Of a DNA stretch of 64,000 nt, positions 12,430 to 23,355 are shown piece after piece. Numbering within the stretch: the stretch's first letter is position 1; every line of letters starts with the position of its first letter. The DNA is taken from assembly GCA_963575745.1 (NCBI GenBank), contig CAUYUJ010016285.1, positions 222,515 to 286,514 of the forward strand. Reading direction: 5' to 3'. Source of the stretch: Prorocentrum cordatum (taxonomy: Eukaryota; Sar; Dinophyceae; Prorocentrales; Prorocentraceae). The translations under genes were made by a program, and so were the position numbers. A model generated the notes under the pieces. It had not been told where the DNA came from. It saw nothing but the letters and a program-made list of their open reading frames with translations, and did no database searches.

Positions 12430-12905
12430 TTTTACCGTCAGGATGGGAGGGCCCGCGGCCCGCATGGACGTCCGCGCGCAATGTGCGCCGCGCCCCATTC
12501 CTGCCACATATTTCGCACCGTCGACGACAAGGCAAGCCGTGCTGAGTGGAAAAAATGGAGACTTTGTATGGATGTTTTACAGTCAGGATGGGCAGGCCCA
12601 GATTGACGGCCGCGCGCGACGTGCGCCGCGTCCCACATGTGCGCCGCGTCCCATTGCTGCCACATATTTCGCACCGTCGGCGACAAGGCAGGCCATGCTG
12701 AGAGGAAAAAGCGAAGACTTTGGATTGATTTTTTGCAGTCAGGATGGGCGGGCCCAGATTGACTGCCGCGCGCGATGTGCGCCGCGTCCCATTGCTGCCA
12801 CGTTTTTCGCATCGTCGACGACAAGAAAAACGATGTTGAGAAGAAAAACGGCAACTTTGTATTGATTTTTTACAGTCCGGATGGGAGGTCCCGGATTGGG
12901 TCGCT
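12430..12905 (+). repeat. ~146-bp tandem repeat flanking the (TAG)n array
   Basis: The motif GTCAGGATGGG or its variant starts units at 12437, 12592, 12738 and 12875, giving spacings of 155, 146 and 137 bp. Each unit carries GATGTGCGCCGCGTCCCATT, CGCACCGTCGACGACAAG and an AT-rich AAAAATGGAGACTTTGTAT segment. An 18-bp internal duplication lies in the second unit. Confidence 0.85.
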
Positions 12906-12954
12906 ATCGGCCGGAATACGAGGTAGGTGGGGGTATATAGTGATAAGGAACAAG

Positions 12955-13000
12955 GATGGGGTGGGGTGGGGTGGGGGGGTGGGGTGGGGGGGGGGGCGCC
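12955..13000 (+). repeat. G-rich tract (GGGGT)n
   Basis: GGGGTGGGGTGGGGTGGGGG runs on into a run of eleven or more G. It satisfies the G-quadruplex pattern several times over and lies at the junction between the 146-bp repeat and the LINE-A RNase H segment. Confidence 0.8.
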
Positions 13001-13005
13001 TCTGC

Positions 13006-13984
13006 GGCTGTCAAGCGTGCTGCCCACGCGGGTGCGTTGAGAGCTCTCTGGGCTGGTGGGATTTGGACTCAAACTTGTAAGGCTGAGCGTGCTTTGGTAC
13101 GTTCGGTTGTGCGCGAGTTGTGCAACTTGGAGCCTGGGTCCTATTCCCACATGGTGTTTGAATGCCCAGGCCTGCGAGCTAGTCTAGATTACGGGGGTCG
13201 CGACAAACTTCCTGAGGAGCTGACCGGGATCCGCGAGTGCATGCGGACGCACGGCCCAAGTGCCCTGGGGCATGCCGAGGCCGAGCATGTAGGCATGTGT
13301 CTGGCGGTGCCTTTTGGGCCCGCCAAGCCGCCACCACCCGTCCCTGACCCTCCTGCCCTGCTGTGCGGTGATTGGGAGTCGAGCTCGGGCTCCTGGGGGG
13401 TGGTGGCGTTCACGGACGGTTCTGGGCTCATGTCGAATAACCTTGCCCTCACAAGGTGCGGGTGGTCGGTCGTGTTGCTGTCGGGGGAAGGGGTCCTTCT
13501 CCGTGCAGCCTTTGGAAGCCTGTCTGGGTTCTTGCGACAGGTTGTTGGGAACGCTGAGCATTGGGCCGCTTTCAGGGCCAGACAGCTGTGCCCCTCCCTT
13601 AAGCTCATAGTGTTGGATTTGGCTTCACTGGTGGCCGAAGGTGCTGATTGGTCACCGTGTCTCGCGCGAGGCACGGCCAAACACGCTCTAGTCTGGAGTG
13701 GGGTGTTCGCGCTGATCGAGGGACAGCAGGTGCCCCCGCCGTCGTTTGAGTGGGTGCCCTCGGATCTTGAGTTCGAATATGCGCTCTTCAACCCGAGAGT
13801 GCCGTTCTTATGGGTCCTCGGCAACGCGTGGGCAGATCACTTTGCAACGGTTTGTGCCTCTGAGATTGCCGTGTCGGAGGGTCTTGCGGGGGCGCGCGAG
13901 AGAGCGCTCAAAGAGGCGAAGCTTTTCTCGAGGTATGCTTCTTGGGCAGTTGCCCGCAGGCGTACTTCCTCCGCGGCCCACTGA
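13006..13984 (+). pseudogene. LINE-A Cys/His knuckle and RNase H domain
   Basis: The frame enters recognisable sequence after the G tract. First comes ELCNLEPGSYSHMVFECPGL, a likely degenerate CCHC-type knuckle. The RNase H fold follows: VVAFTDGSG (first Asp, near 13405), NAEHWAAF (Glu, near 13550), IVLDLASLV (Asp, near 13608) and NAWADHFA (Asp, near 13823). All four acidic positions of the DEDD active site appear present. In an active element this domain degrades RNA in the RNA-DNA hybrid. Several plant, algal and dinoflagellate LINE lineages carry such a domain after the RT. About 320 codons are open, which is long for such an eroded element. Confidence 0.75.
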
Positions 13985-14806
13985 GCCCCCCAGCGCTGTC
14001 CAACCTGTCAGTGTCACGGGCCGCGGCCTTTGTTTGGGTACATTCCCAAAGTGAGGTCCGCTGCCGGTTTTGCAACGTGGTGGCACGCGCGAAGCACACC
14101 AATGATAACATGTTCAGCACGCGTGCAGGGGCGTGCGCGCCGTCGGAGTACCAGCGTGCTTCGGCTGGCAGTTATTTTAGCCAGCTCAGTGCTGGCGATG
14201 CGGTTGCTTGGGGGGCATCTGTTCTGTCGTCGGTTGGCATGGTCGCGATGCCCGACGGCTCCGACGTGGCGGTGTCACCGTTGCCCGCCCCGCCTGTGGC
14301 CTCCTCGTCCGCCCTGGACATCTTCCGCGCCATGGGGCAAGATTGTGTTCAGAACGGGCTGGCCTTTTGCTGCCAGCGCTGTGGTGCATATCAGGTGTGG
14401 GCGGGCGTCGCCAAGGATTGTCGAGCAGCTTGCACAGGGGTGCGGAAGGTCCCGGAGCTCCCTGGCGGGGGCGGCCACGCGCGTTCGGAGAACTCTGGCT
14501 GGCCGCCATCCTGTTTCCAATGTGGCCCTCTCAGACGGGGGGGGGGGCCTTTTTTCCTTTGCTCCTGCCCGTCCCGCTTGGGCGCGGTGCGGGAGCGGCT
14601 TCAGCGGTCTCTCCCTTTCAAGGAGGGGGCGCAGCCAGGTTGGTGCCCCGCGTGGGTGCCACTGGTAGTGCTGTCTACTGCTGGCTGGAGTGCGTCCAGT
14701 GCGTTCCCGTGGTCAGAGCTCGCTCGGAGGAGCATTTCACTTCGGCGAGCGCGCTGTTGAAGTTTGCTCCTTGGTTGGCCCTCAGCCGAGCCTGCAACGG
14801 GTGCTA
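13985..14806 (+). pseudogene. LINE-A C-terminal Cys-containing region
   Basis: After the stop closing the RNase H frame, a second frame holds CRFCNVVARAKHTNDN (near 14053) and FCCQRCGAYQVWAGVAKDC (near 14370). Both are paired Cys motifs of the kind found at the C-terminus of dinoflagellate LINE proteins. They probably bound zinc and nucleic acid. The frame differs from the RNase H frame and a poly-G run (near 14538) breaks it again. Identity is inferred mainly from position and Cys spacing. Confidence 0.5.
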
Positions 14807-14814
14807 AAAGAGCA

Positions 14815-15000
14815 CGACTCCAATGTAATTTGCGAGGGTTCGTTGTGTTTGGAGCGCAATGCGAAACTAGGGTGGCGTACATGGGATCGTGGCCGTGGGA
14901 ACGCGGATGCGGCGCAATTCACGAGGGATCGCGGCCCTGAGAGCGCGGGCGCAGTTCGATTTATGAGTGATCGCGGCCCTGGGAGCGCGGCCCCGCCGTA
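14815..15000 (+). repeat. ~42-bp satellite, cluster 2a
   Basis: Four diverged units of the ATTTACGAGGGATCGTGGC type abut the 3' end of LINE-A. Confidence 0.8.
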
Positions 15001-15365
15001 GAGCATTCGTTTCTGGGTCCGTCGCGTGTGGCCCCTTTCTGGGTCCGCGGGGTTTGGGGGAACGAGGGCTTGGGAGAGCGGGGGGAGTAGGGGGTCTGTC
15101 CTCTCCCCCCCTGCTCCTGTCTACCTTCTGCGTGCGTCCAGGGTACCTTCGCTGATTTTGACGCGCGTACCTTCATCGGACCTTCGGCGTACCTTCACTA
15201 CCGCTTCTTATAAACAGCAATGCAGAAACCACGTACCTTCAGCGTACATTCGGCGTACCTTCAAAGAGTGCGTCTGGCGTGCCGTCAGAGTACCTTCGGC
15301 ATACCTGCGGTATACTTGTGTTAATTTCCAGGCGTCGAGCGTTATTTGAGATGCATTTTGGCATT
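15001..15365 (+). repeat. CGTACCTTCGGC interspersed short repeat
   Basis: From about 15137 to 15320 the string GTACCTTC recurs about nine times at irregular spacing, often as GGCGTACCTTC or GAGTACCTTCGG. The 130 bp before it show nothing recognisable. Confidence 0.7.
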
Positions 15366-15565
15366 GTGAGCGCGAACCCAGGGTAATTCTTACGAGGGGT
15401 CGTGGCACTGGGAGCGCGGACGCTGCGTAATTTACGAAGGATCGTGTCCGTGGGGGAGCGGACGCAACATCACTGGCAGTGACAGTTGGAGTACGGGCCC
15501 AGCTGGATTTGCGATGGATTGTTGCCCAGGGAGCGCGGGCGCAGCGTAATTTTCGAGGGATGACG
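15366..15565 (+). repeat. ~42-bp satellite, cluster 2b
   Basis: Four to five more satellite units, each with the GATCGTG...GGGAGCGCGGACGC core, lead into the CGTCCC minisatellite. Confidence 0.8.
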
Positions 15566-15624
15566 TGACCCTTGACATCTCGACAAACAACGGGGCGCGG
15601 AGATCTTCGGGGGCTCCAAGTGAT

Positions 15625-15955
15625 CCGCGGCGCGTCCCTTGGCGCGTCCCTTGGCGCGTCCCGTGCCGCGTCCCGTGGCACGATCCCTGACGTGTGCCTT
15701 GGCACGTCCCCTGGCGCGTCGCCTAGCACGTTCCCTGACACGTTCCGTGGCGCGTCCCGTGGCGCGTCCCCCTGGCACGTCGCGCGGCGCGTCCCCTGGC
15801 ACGTCCCGGGCGCGATTCCTCTGGCAAGCTCATGGCACGTCCCCTGGCACGTCCCCTTGCACGTCCCTTCGGACGGTCTGCGGCGCGTCCCCCTGGCATG
15901 TCCCTTGGCGCGTCCCGTGGCATGTACCTCGGCGCGTCCCCTGGCACGTCACTGT
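15625..15955 (+). repeat. TGGCGCGTCCCC minisatellite, copy 1
   Basis: About thirty imperfect 10-12-bp units of TGGCGCGTCCC / TGGCACGTCCCC type. The same minisatellite recurs at 16905-17085 and 18775-19010, each time directly before the conserved block that starts ACTGTGCGGC. Confidence 0.9.
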
Positions 15956-16260
15956 GCGGCACGGCGCAGCGCAACGCAGCACAACACAGCTTGTGACACA
16001 GTTCCATAACCATCGATATCTTCAGCATTGCCACTGCCCATCGCCCAATTGAAGTCCTTTGAGCGGTGTCCATGTCTCGCAGTTCTAATTCCATTTCTGG
16101 GTTCGTGGGTCGATCCTGCTTTTTGAGGATGTCCCGAGCGAGACGCTATTTGTTCCTAAATCCCTGATCGACAAATACAGGGTGCGGGCATTTGATTGTC
16201 GAAGAATTGCGTCCCGTGCGTGCCCGCTCGAAGAAAGTGCGCCTAGGGGGATATCCAACA
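15955..16260 (+). repeat. Conserved ~300-680-bp block, copy 1 (truncated)
   Basis: Begins CACTGTGCGGCACGGCGCAG and includes TTGCCACTGCCCATCGCCCA, TCCATGTCTCGCA and TTCGTGGGTCGATC. These landmarks reappear in the same order in copies 2 and 3. Copy 1 lacks the middle (GTTTCGGTGGGTAAG region) and rejoins near GCCCGCTCGAAGAAAGTGCG. No coding frame is conserved among the three copies. Confidence 0.8.
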
Positions 16261-16304
16261 TGAGGTCGTCGGCCTCTTCGCATGTGAAAATACGTGCGCG
16301 GATG

Positions 16305-16660
16305 GAATATCCAACATGCGTCTGGCGCCCATGTATTTGCCATGTGTTTTTACGTGTCCAGGCCACCCATAGGGGGTATCAAACATTGCTGTCCCGAGCT
16401 GGAACCACGTGTTTTTACGTGTCCAGGCCACCCTGTGCTGGTATCTCTCATCGTTGTCCCGAACAGGGGCCGCGTGCTGTCACGAGTCCAAGCAACTGTG
16501 GGGTATCTAGCATGGCTGCCCCGAGCTGGAAACGTATGTTTTTACGCGTCCGGGCCGCCCAGGGGGGTGTCTACCATGGTTGTCCCGAGCTGGGACCATG
16601 TGTTTTAACATTTCCAGGCCGCTCAGGGGGTATCTAACACGGCGTCGGGCTCGGGAGGGC
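16305..16660 (+). repeat. ~65-bp tandem repeat, five units
   Basis: GTTTTTACGTGTCCAGGCC and its variants recur near 16346, 16411, 16476, 16538 and 16602. Each unit also carries GTCCCGAGCTGGGACCA and GGGGGTATCTAACAT. Divergence is roughly 15-25 percent by eye. Confidence 0.85.
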
Positions 16661-16890
16661 CCAAGAAGCCCCCTGGAGGCTTCACGAGGGCCAATCAGAC
16701 CCCAGGAAGCTCCAGGAAGGCCAGAAGGCACAAGAAGGCCCCGGAAGGTCCCAGGAGACCTCAGGAGGCCTCAGGAGAGCCCAGGAAGCCCCAGGAGGCT
16801 CAGGAGGGTCCAGGAGGCGCCAGGAGGCCCCAGGAGAGCATAGGAGTCTGCTGGAGGCCCCAGAAGGCACCAGAAGGGACCAGAAGGTGC
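16660..16890 (+). repeat. CCAGGAGGCC short minisatellite
   Basis: Ten- to twelve-base variants of CCCAGGAGGCCTCAGGAG fill the interval. No unit is exact for more than a few copies. Confidence 0.8.
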
Positions 16891-16904
16891 AATTCACTAA
16901 GGAT

Positions 16905-17085
16905 CGTGGCCCTCGGGCACGTTCCCTGGCACGGCCCCTTGACCTCCGCTGGCACGTTCCGTTGCGTGTCCGCCTGGCGGGTTCCGAGGCGCGTCCCGTG
17001 GCGCGTCCCCCTAGCACATCGCGCGGCGCGCTGGCACGTCCCCTGGCACGTTCTCTGGCACGTTTAGTGGCGCGTCCCCTGGCAC
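16905..17085 (+). repeat. TGGCGCGTCCCC minisatellite, copy 2
   Basis: Same unit family as at 15625, shorter and more diverged, leading into block copy 2. Confidence 0.85.
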
Positions 17086-17087
17086 GC

Positions 17088-17655
17088 CACTGTTCGGCGC
17101 GGCACAGCGCAGAGCAGCGCAGCACAGCCCCTGGCAGAGTAGCATCATCACCATTTATATCTTCAGTGTTGCCATTGCCCATCGCCCAGTGTGAGGGGCT
17201 TGGAACAGTTTCCATGTCTCGCACTTCAAATTTCCTTTCCGGCTTCGTGGGTCGGTCATGTTTTCCGGAAAGGGCATAGGCCCAGGGTTTTGTTTCAGTG
17301 GGTAAGTCATGTCCCCTGATGCCATGCTGGAAGAGGGCTGGCGAATTTCCGTTAGATGCAAAACGCGGTAACTTACCATTTCTGGGTGGACAAGTGCATT
17401 TCGCGCGTGTTCGCTGGGGGACAGTGCGCCCCCGATCTCGGATACAGGAAGTCGATCCTGTATCGGGGTCTGCAGACCCCTGTTCTCCATTGTTAAACAA
17501 TTGGTGCGGAGCGTTCTTTTTGTTTGTGCTTTCGCGCTGAATCCTAACTATTTTGCAGGCCATGAGCGAATAGATCTTTTGTCCGTGCCCGCTTCAGGAT
17601 GGCGCGTCCGGCGCTCAGAATTCCCAGGGATGCCTCGAGCGAAACTCTTGTTTGG
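17088..17655 (+). repeat. Conserved block, copy 2
   Basis: Starts CACTGTTCGGCGCGGCACAG and is colinear with copy 3 (19005-19690) through TCCATGTCTCGCA, TTCGTGGGTCGGTCATG, GGGTAAGTCATGTCCCC, CATGCTGGAAGAGGGCTGGC and AAACTCTTGTTTGGCAGC. No protein domain is visible in any frame. Confidence 0.85.
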
Positions 17656-17689
17656 CAGCGCTTGAACGGCCTGGGCGCCCCAGGATGCC

Positions 17690-18600
17690 CAAGTGGCTTT
17701 GGGAGTGCGGTCGCAACGTTCTTTATAAGCGATCGTGGCCACGAGAGCGTGGACGCAGCACACTTTACGAGGGATCCTTGTCGTGGAAGAGCGAACGCAT
17801 CGTGATTTACAAAGGATCGTGGCCTTAGGGGGGGCGGACACAGCGTAATTTACCGTGAATCCTGAAGTGAGGACACATGGTGATTTACGATGGATCGTGG
17901 CCCTGGGGGGGCGGATGCCGCGTAATTCACAAAGGGATCGTGGCCCTGGGAGCGCGGGCGCAACGCAAAGTACTAGGGATCGTGGCCCTGGGAGCGCGGA
18001 CACAATTTGATTTAAATGGGATCCTGGCCATGGGAGCGCGGGCGCAGCGTAATTTGCAAGGGATCCTGGCCCTGGAAGTGCGGACTCATAGCGATTTACA
18101 GAGGATCGTGGCCCTGGGGGGGCGGACACATTGTAATTTAGGATGGATCCTGGCCTCGGGGCGCGTACACAGCGTCCTTGTCCTGGGAGCGCGACGCAAG
18201 CAATTTACGAGGGATCGTGGCCCTGGGAGCGCTTGCAAAGGATCGTGGCCCTGGGGGAGCGGACGCATTCGTGATTTACGATGGATCCTGGCCCTGGGAG
18301 CGCGGACGCAGTGCAATTCACGAGGGGTCGTGTCCCCGGAAGCGTCGATGCTGCACAATTCACGAGGGATGCTCGCCCTCGAGGCGCGGACGCGTTCCAG
18401 TTTAAGAGAGGTCGTGGCCTGGCTGAGTGGTTACAGCATATTTGTTCACTGGATGCTGGCCCTGGGAGCGCGGACACAGCGTAATTTCCGTGTGACCCTG
18501 GCCCTTGGAGCGCGGATGCCACGTAATTCACGAGAGATCGTGGCCTTGGGAGCGCGGGCGCAGCGCAACTTACAAGGATTCACGCCTTCGGGTCCAACGC
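17690..18600 (+). repeat. ~42-bp satellite, cluster 3 (largest)
   Basis: About twenty units built around GGATCGTGGCCCTGGGAGCG and CGGACGCAGCGTAATTTACG. Units vary from about 38 to 50 bp. The array ends in a spacer GGTCCAACGCCGGATTTTCA plus a G run, matching the spacer near 48105. Confidence 0.9.
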
Positions 18601-18774
18601 CGGATTTTCAGGAAACGGCGGGGGGGGGCGAATAGCGCGACCCGATTACGCATCCCAATTCGCAAAGCATTATTTTGTGCTCTGGAGGGGCGGGCTCTTC
18701 TGGGCAACCTCCGCGGCGTGCTTCGTGGCCCTGGGAGCGCGGACGCAGCGTAATTTGCAAGACATCGTGACCCT
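18601..18774 (+). other. Satellite spacer plus last satellite unit
   Basis: A G-rich spacer (G run near 18620), then CTCCGCGGCGTGCTTCGTGG and one satellite unit. The spacer is similar to 4915-5060, where the satellite of cluster 1 resumes in the same way. Confidence 0.65.
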
Positions 18775-19010
18775 CGGACGCGTTCCCTGGCACGTTCCCT
18801 GGCGCCTCCCTTGCGCATATCGCGCGGCGCGTCCACTGGCACGTTCCACGGCACGTCCCCTAGCAACTCCGCTGGCACGTTCCGTGGCGCGTCCCCCTGG
18901 CGCGTCCCGCGGCGCATCCCCCTGGCACATAACGCGGCGAGTCCCCTGGCACGTCCCCTGGCACGTCCACTGGCACGCCCCGTGGCGCGTCCTCTGGCAT
19001 GTCACTGTGC
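18775..19010 (+). repeat. TGGCGCGTCCCC minisatellite, copy 3
   Basis: About twenty units of the CGTTCCCTGGCACG / GGCGCGTCCCC family, directly followed by block copy 3. A short extra patch recurs at 19078-19165 inside the block. Confidence 0.9.
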
Positions 19011-19690
19011 GGCGCGGCACAGCGCAGGGAAGCACAACACAGCCCCTGGCAGAGTAGCATCATCACCATTGATACGCACCTGGCACGTTCCCTGATGCCT
19101 TCCCTGGGCACGTCGCGCGTCGCGTCCACTGGCACGTTCAGTGGCGCGTCCCCTGGCACGCCACTGTGCGGCGCGGCACAGCGCAGAGCAGCCCAACACA
19201 GCCCCTGGCAGAATGTCATCATCATTTATATTGTCAACATTGCCATTGCCCATCGCCGAATTGAGGTGCTTGGAGGATCTTCCATGTCTCGCAATTCTAA
19301 ATCCCTATCCGGGTTCGTGGGTCGATCATGTTTTCCCCAGGAAGCGGCACAGGCCTAGGGTTCTCTTTCGGTAGGTAAGCCATGTCCCCCGGTACCATGC
19401 TGGAAGAGGGCTGGCGAATGTCCGTTGGATCCAAAACGAGGTCCAATTTTCTGGGTGGACAGATGCGTGTCGCGCGTGCCCGCTCGAGGAAAATGCGCCC
19501 TCCATCTCGGATCCTCGATGCCTATCGGGGTCTGGGAGTGGAGCGTTTCGCGCAGAATCCCAACTACTTAACGACGTCTGGATGCCCTAAATGAGGCAAA
19601 ACATGAAAGACGCTATGCTTGGTGCGTGTCCGCTCGAGGACGGCGCGTCCTGCGCGCAGGTTTCTCGAAACGCTTGTTTGGAGAGTCTCC
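19005..19690 (+). repeat. Conserved block, copy 3
   Basis: Starts CACTGTGCGGCGCGGCACAG, with an internal duplication of its first 65 bp at 19164-19230, and runs colinearly with copy 2 to AAACGCTTGTTTGGAGAGTC. This is the longest of the three copies. Confidence 0.85.
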
Positions 19691-20344
19691 TGGCCGCGAC
19701 GGCGGAGAAGTGTGTATGTGCATACTTGCAAACTTAGTGTACGCTGTGACCACACGCGCACGTAGGTATGAGCGTAATGCTTATCGCAAACCGTGCAGTT
19801 GGTTATCCAAGTGGTCCTGTCCACTCTCATTCTCCGCCTCCTCTGCCCTTCGTCACTCCACGCCCAGGACTCGCATGGCCCTCGGCCCTTCACCCATCAT
19901 GGCCAGCACAAGCGGATGCACGACCGCCATCTCGAGCAGTGCTTTGTTCTGCTGCAGTATCCACCCTTGACAGCGGATCATTCAAGTAAGGCAGCGATGT
20001 GTCGTGGGCGAGCGCCAGTGTGCATCAACAGCGTGGGAGAATGGACTACTCCCTCCTCTCTCTCGGCATTGTTCCTAATCCTCGTGCTTATCCTCCCCCT
20101 CTCCTGTCAGATACTGTCTTCATGGTCCTCCTCTTCCTGAAATGCTCGCCGCAGTCGTCGTGGTCGTCGTTCTCTTCCTAAAGTCCTCGACGCCCTCCTG
20201 CTGCTGCTGCTGCTCCTCCTCCTGCCACTTCCCTTGGTAAAGCCCCCGAAAACCAATCAGGTGGATTCCGTCCAGACGGCAGAGGTGTGTTCTACGCAGG
20301 CCAGGCGCTCTCATAGAAGCCTGCGCGCCAGCCCGACTTGGATA
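19691..20344. other. Unassigned segment without recognisable gene
   Basis: Short frames (for example 19626-19970) show no known motif. Sequence from 20160 on grades into TCCTCCTGCTGCTGC-type simple sequence. I see no repeat of the other families here. Confidence 0.4.
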
Positions 20345-21679
20345 GCCCATTGGGGGAAGACGGCGAGGAGGAGGAGGAGGGGGAGGCGGAGGAAGCGAAG
20401 GACGAGGAGGAGGAGGAAGAGGAGTATGATGATCGATGCCCGACGGCGACGATAACGATGACGACGACGATGACGATGATGCTGATGATGATGATGATGA
20501 TGATGACGATGACGACGATGATGATTAGTATGATGATGCTGATGCTGATGCTGATGATGATGCTGATGATGCTGATGATGGTGATCTTAATGATCATGAT
20601 GCTGCTGCTGATGATGGTGATGATGCTGATGCTGATGCTGATGACGACGATGATGATGGTGGTGCTACTGCTGATGCTGCTGCTCATACAGCTGATGATG
20701 CTGAGGATGATGACGATGCTGCTGATGATGATGCTGGTGGTGAGGATTTCGATGATGATGATGATGCCGATGCTGCTGATGCTGAGGATGATGCTGATGA
20801 TGATGCTGCTGACGACGATGTTGCTGACGATGATGCTGACGATGATGCTTTCGATGCTGATGATGATGCTGATGATGAGTGTAGTAATGTTAACGATGCT
20901 GATGCTGATGACGATACTGATGCTGCTGATGATATTGTCGATGCTGATGATAATGACGATGCTGCTGATGATGTTGCTGATGCTGCTGATGATGATGATG
21001 CTGATGATACTGATGCTGACGATGATGATGATAGCTATGATGATACTGATGATGCTGATGCTGGCGATGCTGATGATGCTGATGATGCTGATGATGACGA
21101 TGATTCTGATGTGGATGCTGATGCTAACAATGCTGATGCTACTGATGATGATAACGAATATGCTGATGCTGATGCTGATGCTGATGCTGCTGATGCTGAT
21201 GATGCTGATGCTGATGATGATGGCTATGCCGCTGCTGATGATGATGATGATGCTGATTATGCTGATGATGATGATGATGATGATGATGCTGATGATGATG
21301 ATGATGATGCTGATGGCGATGCTGATGATGCTGAGGCTGACGATGATGATGACGATGCTGATGATGATGATGCTGATGCTGATGCTGATGATGATGCTGA
21401 TGATGCAGATGATGCTGGTGCTGATCATGCTGCTGATCCTGATGATGGTAATGATGATGCTGCTGCTGATGATGCTGATGATGCTGATGCTGATGATGCT
21501 GATGATGATGATGATTTTGCTGATGCTGTTGACGATTCTGCTGAGAATGATGATGCTGCTGCTGATGATGATGATGATGAGGTTGACGGCGATGATGGTG
21601 AGCAGGATGAGGAGGATGATGTTGAGGCGGAGGAGGATCATGAGGATGAGGATGAGGATGAGGATGAGGATGATGATGC

Positions 21680-21724
<45 letters not shown>

Positions 21725-21840
21725 GGAGGAGGAGGAGGAGGAGGAGGAGGAGGGGGAGGAGGAGGAGGAGGAGAAGAACCAGTAGGAAGAGGAGGAGGAG
21801 GAGGAGGAGGAGGAGGAGGAGGAGGAAGAGGAGGACGATT
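20345..21840 (+). repeat. (GAT)n/(GCT)n compound triplet array, ~1.5 kb
   Basis: The middle (20440-21720) alternates GATGATGCT and GATGCTGAT in phase, with sparse substitutions. Both ends are (GAG)n/(GGA)n. Because neither GAT nor GCT makes stops in most frames, long frames of Met/Leu, Asp/Ala or (antisense) Ile/Ser appear; they are artefacts of composition. Confidence 0.97.
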
Positions 21841-21979
21841 TCCAAGTTCGTTTTTACTTGGTTTTAGTTTTTCCCCGGTTTTAGTTTTTCCCCACCATCC
21901 GGTGGTGTGAGGTCACCGTTTTGAAGAGACAGCGCCCCGCGTCCCTCCTCCCGCTGTCCCCTCCCTCTTCCCTCCTCCG

Positions 21980-23355
21980 CTGTTCGCATGCGTCTTCCCC
22001 GCCCAGAGCAGCGTTTCGTGGCCCCAGAAGGGGGCTCCGCCGACGGTCCCAGTGGCGCAGCCCGCATGCGTCTCCCCCACCCTGTACAGCGCTTCGTGGC
22101 CTCATAGGTAGCTCCACTGAAGGTCCTAGTGGCGCAGTCCGCATGCGTCTCCCTCACGTAGTACAGCGTTTCGTGGGCCAATAGGGAGCTCCACCGAATG
22201 TCCCAGTGGCGCAGCTCGCATGCGTCTTGCCCACCCAGTACAGCGCTTCGGGGCCCCATAGGGAGCTCCACCTGCGGTCCCAGTGGCACAGTTCGAATGC
22301 GTCTTCCCTGCGCAGTACAATGCTTCGTGGCCCCATCGGGAGCTCCACCGAAGGTTTCAGTGGCACAGTTCGCATTCGTCTCCCCCACCTAGTCTAGAGC
22401 TTCGTGGCCGCATAGGGGGCTTCGCCGAAGGCCCCAGTGGCGCAGTTCGCATGCGTCTCCCCCGCGCAGTACAGCGTTTCGTGGGCCCATACAGGGGGCT
22501 CCACCGAAGGTCCCAGTGGCGCAGTCCGCATGCGTCTCCCCTACGCTGTGCAGCGCTTCGTGGCCACATGGGGAGCTCCACCGAAGGTCCCCGTGGTGCA
22601 GTTCGCATGCGTCTCCCCCGCCCAGTACAGCGTTTCGTGGGCCAATACAGAGCTCCACCGAAGGTCCCAGTGGCGCAGTTCGCATGCCTTCCCCCCGCGC
22701 AGTACAGCGTTTCGTGGCCCCAGAGGGAGCTGCACCGAAAGTCCCTGTGGCGCAGTTCGCAAGCGTCTTGCCCACCCAGTGCAGCATTTCGTGGCCCTAC
22801 GAGGGGGACCCACCAACAGCCTCAGTGGCGCAATTCGCATGCGTCCCCCCCACCCAGTACAGCGTTGCGTGGCCCCAGAGGGAGCTCCACCGAATGTCCC
22901 AGTGGCGCAGCTCGCATGCGTCTTGCGCACCCAGTACAGCGCTTCGGGGCCCCATGGGGGGTCCACCAAAGACCCCTAATGGCGCAGTTCGTATGCGTCT
23001 TCCCGACTCAGTACAGCGCTTCGTGGTCCCATGGGGGGTCCACCAAAGCCCCCAATGTCGCAGTTCGCATGCGTCTTCCCTGCGCAGTACAGCGCTTCGT
23101 GGCCCCATGGGGGGTCCACCAAAGCCCCCAATGGCGCCGTTCGCACGCGTGCTCCCCAGCCAGTACAGCATTTCGTGGCCCAGTAGGGAGCTCCACCTAC
23201 GGTCCCAGTGGCGCAGTCCGCATGCGTCTCCTCCACGCCGTACAGCGTCTCGTGGCCCCATGGGGGGGGCCCACCAACGGCCCCAGTGGCGCAGTTCGCA
23301 TGCGCCCCCCCCCCCCCCCCCCAGCCAGTACAGCGTTTCGTGGGCCCATAGGGAA
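21980..23355 (+). repeat. 77-bp satellite, about 18 tandem units
   Basis: Units contain CAGTGGCGCAGTTCGCATGC, GTCTCCCCCACCCAGTACAG and CGTTTCGTGGCCCCATAGGG. GTACAGCG or a variant starts at 22084, 22161, 22238 and 22315, an exact 77-bp spacing, and the series continues to about 23330 with small indels. Since 77 is not a multiple of three, each unit shifts frame, so the long translations across it are not proteins. Confidence 0.95.

Noticed and set aside
20292-21867. Proteins of 500+ residues made of Met/Leu/Asp or Ile/Ser on both strands
   Set aside because: These come from GAT/GCT triplets, open in several frames at once. There is no domain, and the composition mirrors the array exactly.
21980-23355. 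CRISPR-like regular spacing
   Set aside because: The whole 77-bp unit repeats with no unique spacers. The context is eukaryotic.
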